A stretch of DNA of 64,000 bases from Labia minor (taxonomy: Eukaryota > Arthropoda > Insecta > Dermaptera > Spongiphoridae), in contig OY720347.1 in the NCBI GenBank assembly GCA_963082975.1, forward strand, positions 10,212,225-10,276,224. The letters run 5' to 3'. A program made the position numbers and the translations under genes. Positions 58,753 to 64,000 of the stretch are shown piece by piece. The notes under the pieces are model-generated. The model worked only from the letters and a program-made list of their open reading frames with translations, ran no database searches and had not been told where the DNA came from. Every line of letters begins with the position of its first letter. The first letter of the stretch is position 1.

Positions 58753-61700
58753 ATGGTTAGAAATATATTCTCCTATTTATTGAAAACATCTAAATCATGT
58801 AATTTATTAATCCAAACAAGAAATTATTCGACACCAAAATCTTATAATGCTGCATGCTATCAAAAAGATTTTACCTTCAAAATAAAAGAAAAGCAATTGG
58901 AAAAATTAGATAAATCACAGGTATTAATCAAATAAGAAATCATTAAAATAATTTTGAAAATTACATTATATATTTCCTCTAATAGGTTAGAATAAAAGTG
59001 GATTATTGTGGCTTAAATAATCGAGATATTTTATTATGTTCTCAATATGATCATTCTGATAAGAAGGAATCGAAGGAATCAAAAAAATGCCTTATTCCTG
59101 GTTATGAAGTTTCAGGTGTAATAGTTGAGTTAGGTGATAAGGCTAAATCATCAGGATTACATGTTGGAGATAATGTTGGAGCTCTAAATATGGAAAACTA
59201 TGGAGGACTTGCTTCATATATTACAACTGATATCAAGGTTTATATGATTTAAAAACTTATTTAAATAATAATATTTAGTTTATATAATATTTTTGAAATT
59301 GAAGGAAGTAAATATAATTATTATTTTTTACAAAATATTTTAATTATCACTTATATTCTTTAATAAAATACTAGTTTTTATTTTAAAGAGAAATTATTAT
59401 TTATTTGACATAATTATTGAAGGTTTATTTTTATAGGATGTATGGAAACTTCCCTCATCAGTTGAGAAAGAACAAGCTGTATGTATTTTAAATCACTATT
59501 CAATTAGTCTTTTAGGTTTATCAAGACAAGCTAAAATTAAGAAAGATACCAGTATTTTAATTTCATTCTGTACTGGAGGCCAAGGTTTATCTGCATTAGA
59601 AATATCAAATTCTGTATACAGAGCAAAAGTAAGATAATTATTAAATAATTATAATGATATACTATGATAAATTCTTATTTGTTTATTATAATATCAGGCA
59701 ATTGCTGTTTGTGATACTGAAGAACATGCAGATTTTTTACGTGAAAAAGGTGCCTGGGCAGCATTAGTTTTTGATAAAGACAAAAGTATATTAGATAAAA
59801 TTAAATCTTTAACCAAAGACACTGGAGTAAAAATATTATTTGAATCAACTGGAAAAACCTTTTATGATATACTTAAAAAATGGTAATTGCATAATAATAT
59901 AATATAATTTATTTAAAAAAAAATCAAAAAAACTAGTAATTAAATGATTAATTTGACATATTCATGAAATATATAAAAAAAAATTAGAAATTCAAAAGCT
60001 TAATTAAATTTTATGCAAGAATAATTCTTATTATAATTATTTATTTTTATCCAATCTTAAATGTCAGTTTCTATAATAATTTGGATAATATTATTAAAAT
60101 GTTTTTCTAAAAATTGACTTTAGAAATAAAGTAGTAAAAATAGTAGCGAAGGATTTGCAAACTAAGTTAATATATTTTTTGTAGTGCACAGGAAATTAGA
60201 GACAATTAAATTATGAAAAAGAATCCTATATAAATTTAAAAAAATTGTTATATAACAATTCTTAAAATGCTTAAGTTACTTAACGTAATTAATGAATATT
60301 AACTAAATATTTTAAAATAACCAATTTTAAATACATATCATTCAATAAATAACACTATTAGAAAACTTGATTCTTTTAATTGTAATATTAATTTTAGAAT
60401 ATAAACTTTTTGAGTTTAGTGTACTCTTTCAAGTTTATGATCACATTCTAAAATAATTTCTCTCTTTACTAAATTTATATCATTTAATTTAAATTTTGAA
60501 TTTCTTCTTAAAATGTCAATTAATCTTTATTCTTGTATACTCATTCAAAAAGATAAAAAAGCGGAAAATATGAACATAAGTAAAAAATAAATATGATTTA
60601 AAAAGAGTATATAAAAATAAATTTCTTAAAAAACTTTTATTTCATTTAAGGGTTTTTCAATAAGGAGTTAACAATTTTGTATTTAAATAAAACACAGACA
60701 AATTGAGATATTATACTGAAATTTATTCCATATCTGCATATTTGCAACCGTTAACGCTTTCCTCCCTATTACTACACATATTGACCGTTGACAATTTCAT
60801 TTTCTAGATTCTTTCTAAAATTCTTTAATGTTGCTGGATTGTAAAAAGAAATTGAAAGACGTTAATCGCATGAGCAAGTTTGAGCATTCAACATAGTAAT
60901 TTATCGAAAAATTCCAAACAATTATTTTATAATCCTTAGAGAATGGCATCTTAGACCTAATAAGAAGTAGAAGAAGACAAAATGGCCCATTTTCAACTGA
61001 AGTATTTACAGTTTCGATATTTTTTATATTTAAAACGGTGCATTGTTGTTACACTGTTATAGGGGCATCCAGTAGTGCAGAGATCACCAAACTATCGATC
61101 TACTAGTAACTCAGATGGATATTTCCCAAAGAACGCGGTTAGCTAAAATCTGATTTTACATTCTTTTGCTTTCTTTATTATATAAAAATTATTTCAATTT
61201 TATAGAAAAATAAGTTTATTATTAAACCGGATATAAGAGTAAGCGTTCTTAAAGTGGCCTTATAATTCATAATAATTTCCAAACATTGCTTATTCTTGGA
61301 CTTAAAATGTAAACCTAGAAAGTAAACCTAGACTGACGAAACAAACTGTTTAAATACCTATTGAAAAACCCTTATTCCATTTTGTAGAAAATTATTATTT
61401 ATATTTATAATTTATGTTTATATAGTTTAGCCCTGGAAGGTATCGCGCTTCTAGTAGACCAACATTACGAACCAGATGAAAAACTTTTAACTGTTCCAAC
61501 ATCATTTAGTTTATCAGGTCTCAGTTTGTCTGAATATAGGCGCCGTGGTCCTGATCTATATAGGTGAGTAAATAAATGATTACTTTTACTTTGTTAAAAT
61601 CATTATATGGTGAGAAAATATATTTTTCTATAAAGTAAAAAAGTTCCTTCGAAGGAGTAATTAAATCCAGTTATAATAATATTATTTAGGGGGGAACATC

Positions 61701-63503
61701 ATGGCTCAGAGGTTAACGAGTCCACCCATCCATTCAGGAGTCTAGCGCTCGAAACCATCTAACAAAAAGAGCGGAATTTTCATAATTAAATCAAATAAGA
61801 AAAATTGCTCTCAAGCTCCAGAAACTGACATTTTCTAGTCTACATAAACATCCAGATGATGAAATTAACATCAAAAATTCTTATTTAATACTATTAATAA
61901 GTTGCTTCAACCTGGGAAGATCAAGATTCACACCGTTCATGGACGCAAAAAATAATACTAAAATAATATTATTTTTTATATTATTCATTCAGAGAATATG
62001 TAAAAAGAAAAAGAAAATGAAATAAGTTAAAAATGATTTTATATTAAAATTTAATTGAAATTATAATAATTACTAAAAAAATAAGCTGGAGTGTCTCCAC
62101 TCGACTATCTCGCAATTTGAATTGGATTAAATAACATATATTAAATTTAAATTAAATTTAATTAATTATAAATTAAAATTAATAAATAATATTTATTAAA
62201 CCAGCTTGCGTGTGATTTGCAGTCGTGTTAAAAAATTAATTCCGGTACTTACAGCGATTCAATCAAGCTGAAATTCTCTATATAACAGTTTTATACAATT
62301 TTTAATCATGTGAAAAACTATCAAACATATATCATTATTTTTACTGTCAGTTTAGAGCAAGGGTGTCAAACACGCGGCCCACTTTCGACTTTTTTAAAAA
62401 TTTTCAATTTGTCTCTTCTAAAAGATAGGTCAAATATTTTTCGCGATCAGAATTTTAAACATTTCCGACTTTTTGCGGCCCGCCTAAAGTTAAACCTCGC
62501 TTGTTTGGTCCAAGTGTACCTAAGAGTTTGAGTTAGAGGAAAAAAAATACACACATGGTAGGTAATGACTCTCTTCCGGGTGAGCTACATTTCTCAAAAG
62601 TTGATAGAAAACTACGAATTTTGAATAATGCCCGTATACCAAATTTCATGATTCTAGCTCAAACCGTTTTTGCATAATCTTGTCTACATACACACAAAGA
62701 CATTTTTCTCAACCTTAGTGAAAATGATTCAGGAACCTTCAAAACGTATAAAAACATCAAAATCTCAACATCGAAAATTTTCGTGATCACAATACTCTCT
62801 AGCGACATAGTAGAAAGAAAGATTTAACTTATTTCAATATATACATATATTTTCTATTTTTGTTTTATCTCTATCTAGATATCTTCAATTTCACTTCCTT
62901 TCATATTCTTAATATTATTAAATTTTAATTGGTATAAAATATTCAACATTTTATTGTCTGTTGTATTTTCGTGAGAGCGAATCGATCAAGGACAATAAAA
63001 GGAGCATTACAAAAGAAATACCTAATAACAAATATATTCCTACTTACGAAAATAATTTTTACATTTTTTAACTTTCAAAAAAATATGAATAAATGTTTTT
63101 TTAAATTAAAAAAAGATATTAAGTTTTATTTAATCTTTGTACCCTAAAATTGAATTAATATGAGATTTAACTTGAAACATCCAATATATAATTGAGAAAA
63201 TTTGTCTCAAATCTATTGGACCGATTGAGAAATTCGGGGAAGAGGGTGAAACTCTAAAATAAATTTTTTTAATTAAAATATAATATATTGTTTATTATTG
63301 TTTTTTTTTTTATTAATTTCATTTATTAATTAATTATCTCTTTTTTCAGACAAGCCGTCCAAGATTGTCTGGACTTGTGTGATCAGGGACTCATTAATCC
63401 AAAGCCAGATAAGATATTTTGCCTTAAAGATATTGAACAAGCTTTCGAATATTGGCATAAAGAACGACCAATTGGCAAAGTGGTCGTTTCAATGAAAGAA
63501 TAA
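58753..63503 (+). CDS. quinone oxidoreductase-like protein 2 homolog (zinc-free MDR), six exons
   Basis: Predicted NAD(P)H-dependent medium-chain reductase; substrate unknown. Exons: 58753-58920, 58986-59237, 59437-59628, 59698-59882, 61426-61563, 63350-63503. All junctions are GT-AG and phases close, giving 1089 bp (362 aa plus TAA). Residues 1-28 are basic, Ser-rich and acid-free, ending RNYSTP, as in a mitochondrial presequence. The GroES-like domain (about 30-150) has VDYCGLNNRDILL and IPGYEVSGVIVELG and lacks the zinc-ligand cysteine cluster. The Rossmann part has an altered glycine motif, SFCTGGQGLSALEI, where relatives have an AAAGGVG-like loop. The C-terminus QGLINPKP...GKVVVSMKE matches the QORL2 ending. 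Length is close to the mouse protein (about 350 aa). Introns 4 and 5 are transposon-loaded. An alternative is another MDR such as RTN4IP1, less likely from the C-terminal motif. Confidence 0.82.
60648..61378. mobile_element. MITE-like element in intron 4 of the reductase gene
   Basis: Inverted ends AAGGGTTTTTCAATAAGG and CCTATTGAAAAACCCTT. Flanks TTATTTCAT / TTATTCCAT suggest a target duplication of about 9 bp. The interior holds a GTGCAGAGATCACCAAACTA segment that looks like a degraded hAT MITE end. Superfamily unclear. Confidence 0.6.
61686..61760 (+). mobile_element. tRNA-derived SINE-like fragment
   Basis: ATGGCTCAGAGGTTAACGAG resembles a pol III A box and CGCTCGAAACC a B box at the expected spacing. 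There is no acceptor stem pairing or anticodon arm fit for a tRNA gene. It sits in intron 5 of the reductase. Confidence 0.4.
62086..62813 (-). repeat. family A element with a hAT MITE inserted
   Basis: CTGGAGTGTCTCCACTCGAC to AGCGACATAGTAG in intron 5 of the reductase, with the full core on both sides of the MITE at 62358-62531. A segment around the GCATGTTTGGCTC box is deleted. Confidence 0.8.
62358..62531. mobile_element. hAT-like MITE nested in family A
   Basis: Starts CAAGGGTGTCAAACACGCGG, contains GCGGCCCGC near the right side, and ends in AGAGTTTGAG. Flanks GTTTAGAG / AGTTAGAG fit a diverged 8 bp duplication inside the family A string CACTTTAGAGGAAAA. Confidence 0.6.
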
Positions 63504-63521
63504 CTTACACCTTTACATTTG

Positions 63522-63527
63522 AATAAA
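63522..63527 (+). terminator. polyadenylation signal of the reductase gene
   Basis: AATAAA 18 bp after the TAA stop codon at 63503, followed by a T-rich stretch. This is the only nearby hexamer in the expected place, so transcript cleavage around 63540 is plausible. Confidence 0.55.
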
Positions 63528-64000
63528 TATATCTTTACTTTTTTTTTCAAAAAGAGAATAACCTACATTCTATTCTGATATTAATTAGACTGAATGACTC
63601 TTTTCCACTTACATCCTGTCATTCATTCAGTAGAATCTCTACTAAATCATAATTTCATTTCTGAAATATTGTAAAAAGATGTATTATTTTATAAAATTAT
63701 TTTATTTAAAATATATTAGTGTATAATAAAATAAAAATATATTTGTTAACTCGATTCATTTATTCTTTCCTTTTTCTGTCCTTTAAACAACAATAAAATT
63801 ACCTTCAATAAACTTGATCCAGTTTTTTTTTTAATGTCTGGTTCTATTGCAAAGGACGTCTATTTTTAATCCAGTTTTAATTTCCAGCTCCACCCACACC
63901 TGGCGACGCCTCAGGCGTGTCCAGAATAACTCGGCCGTTATTTTGTCACAATCCTCTCTATATCAAGATACACATATAATATAATATATATATATATAAT

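Overview
The window is AT-rich insect nuclear DNA: genes with introns, insect-type protein sequences, and a dense load of mariner, hAT, pogo, R1-clade and RTE-clade elements, tRNA-derived SINEs and several short non-autonomous families. I cannot fix the insect order from the sequence alone.

Three host genes are visible, all in the right-hand 60% of the window. (1) A complete Keap1 gene runs on the minus strand from 54935 down to 32279. Its ten coding exons splice in frame into 624 residues (BTB, BACK, six kelch blades). Introns 1, 2 and 4 (3-6.6 kb) are swollen by transposons. (2) Head-to-head with it on the plus strand, 58753-63503, is a six-exon, 362-residue medium-chain reductase of the quinone oxidoreductase-like protein 2 type, with a probable mitochondrial presequence. 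(3) A two-exon minus-strand gene (25640-24953) encodes a secreted peptide precursor of about 88-94 residues that I do not recognise.

Region by region: 1-25 kb is gene-free repeat DNA. It holds RTE remnants, palindromic mariner derivatives, hAT MITEs, a 5'-truncated R1-clade retrotransposon with an uninterrupted 887-residue ORF (12992-15872), a triple nested insertion (23065-24618) and a 3 x 100 bp tandem array (20384-20680). 25-27 kb holds the peptide gene. 27-32 kb is mostly anonymous AT-rich DNA with a few MITEs. 32-55 kb is Keap1 with its loaded introns (solo LTR, SINE with clean target duplications, pogo element, mariners, local duplication). 55-58.7 kb is the shared upstream region of Keap1 and the reductase, including a full-consensus antioxidant response element. 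58.7-63.5 kb is the reductase gene.

The most coherent mobile-element story is a group of short elements built alike: subterminal inverted repeats, a variable microsatellite, a conserved core and a hairpin at one end. Two families (here called A and D) fit the layout of Helentron-associated elements (HINE/DINE-1). Families C and H look related, and C and D share core sequence but have different ends. A second theme is mariner copies of at least three lineages rebuilt as long palindromes; three of these sit in Keap1 introns. Functionally, Keap1 (redox sensor that represses the CncC/Nrf2 factor) lies beside an oxidoreductase gene, with a candidate CncC/Maf site between them. That link is inference.
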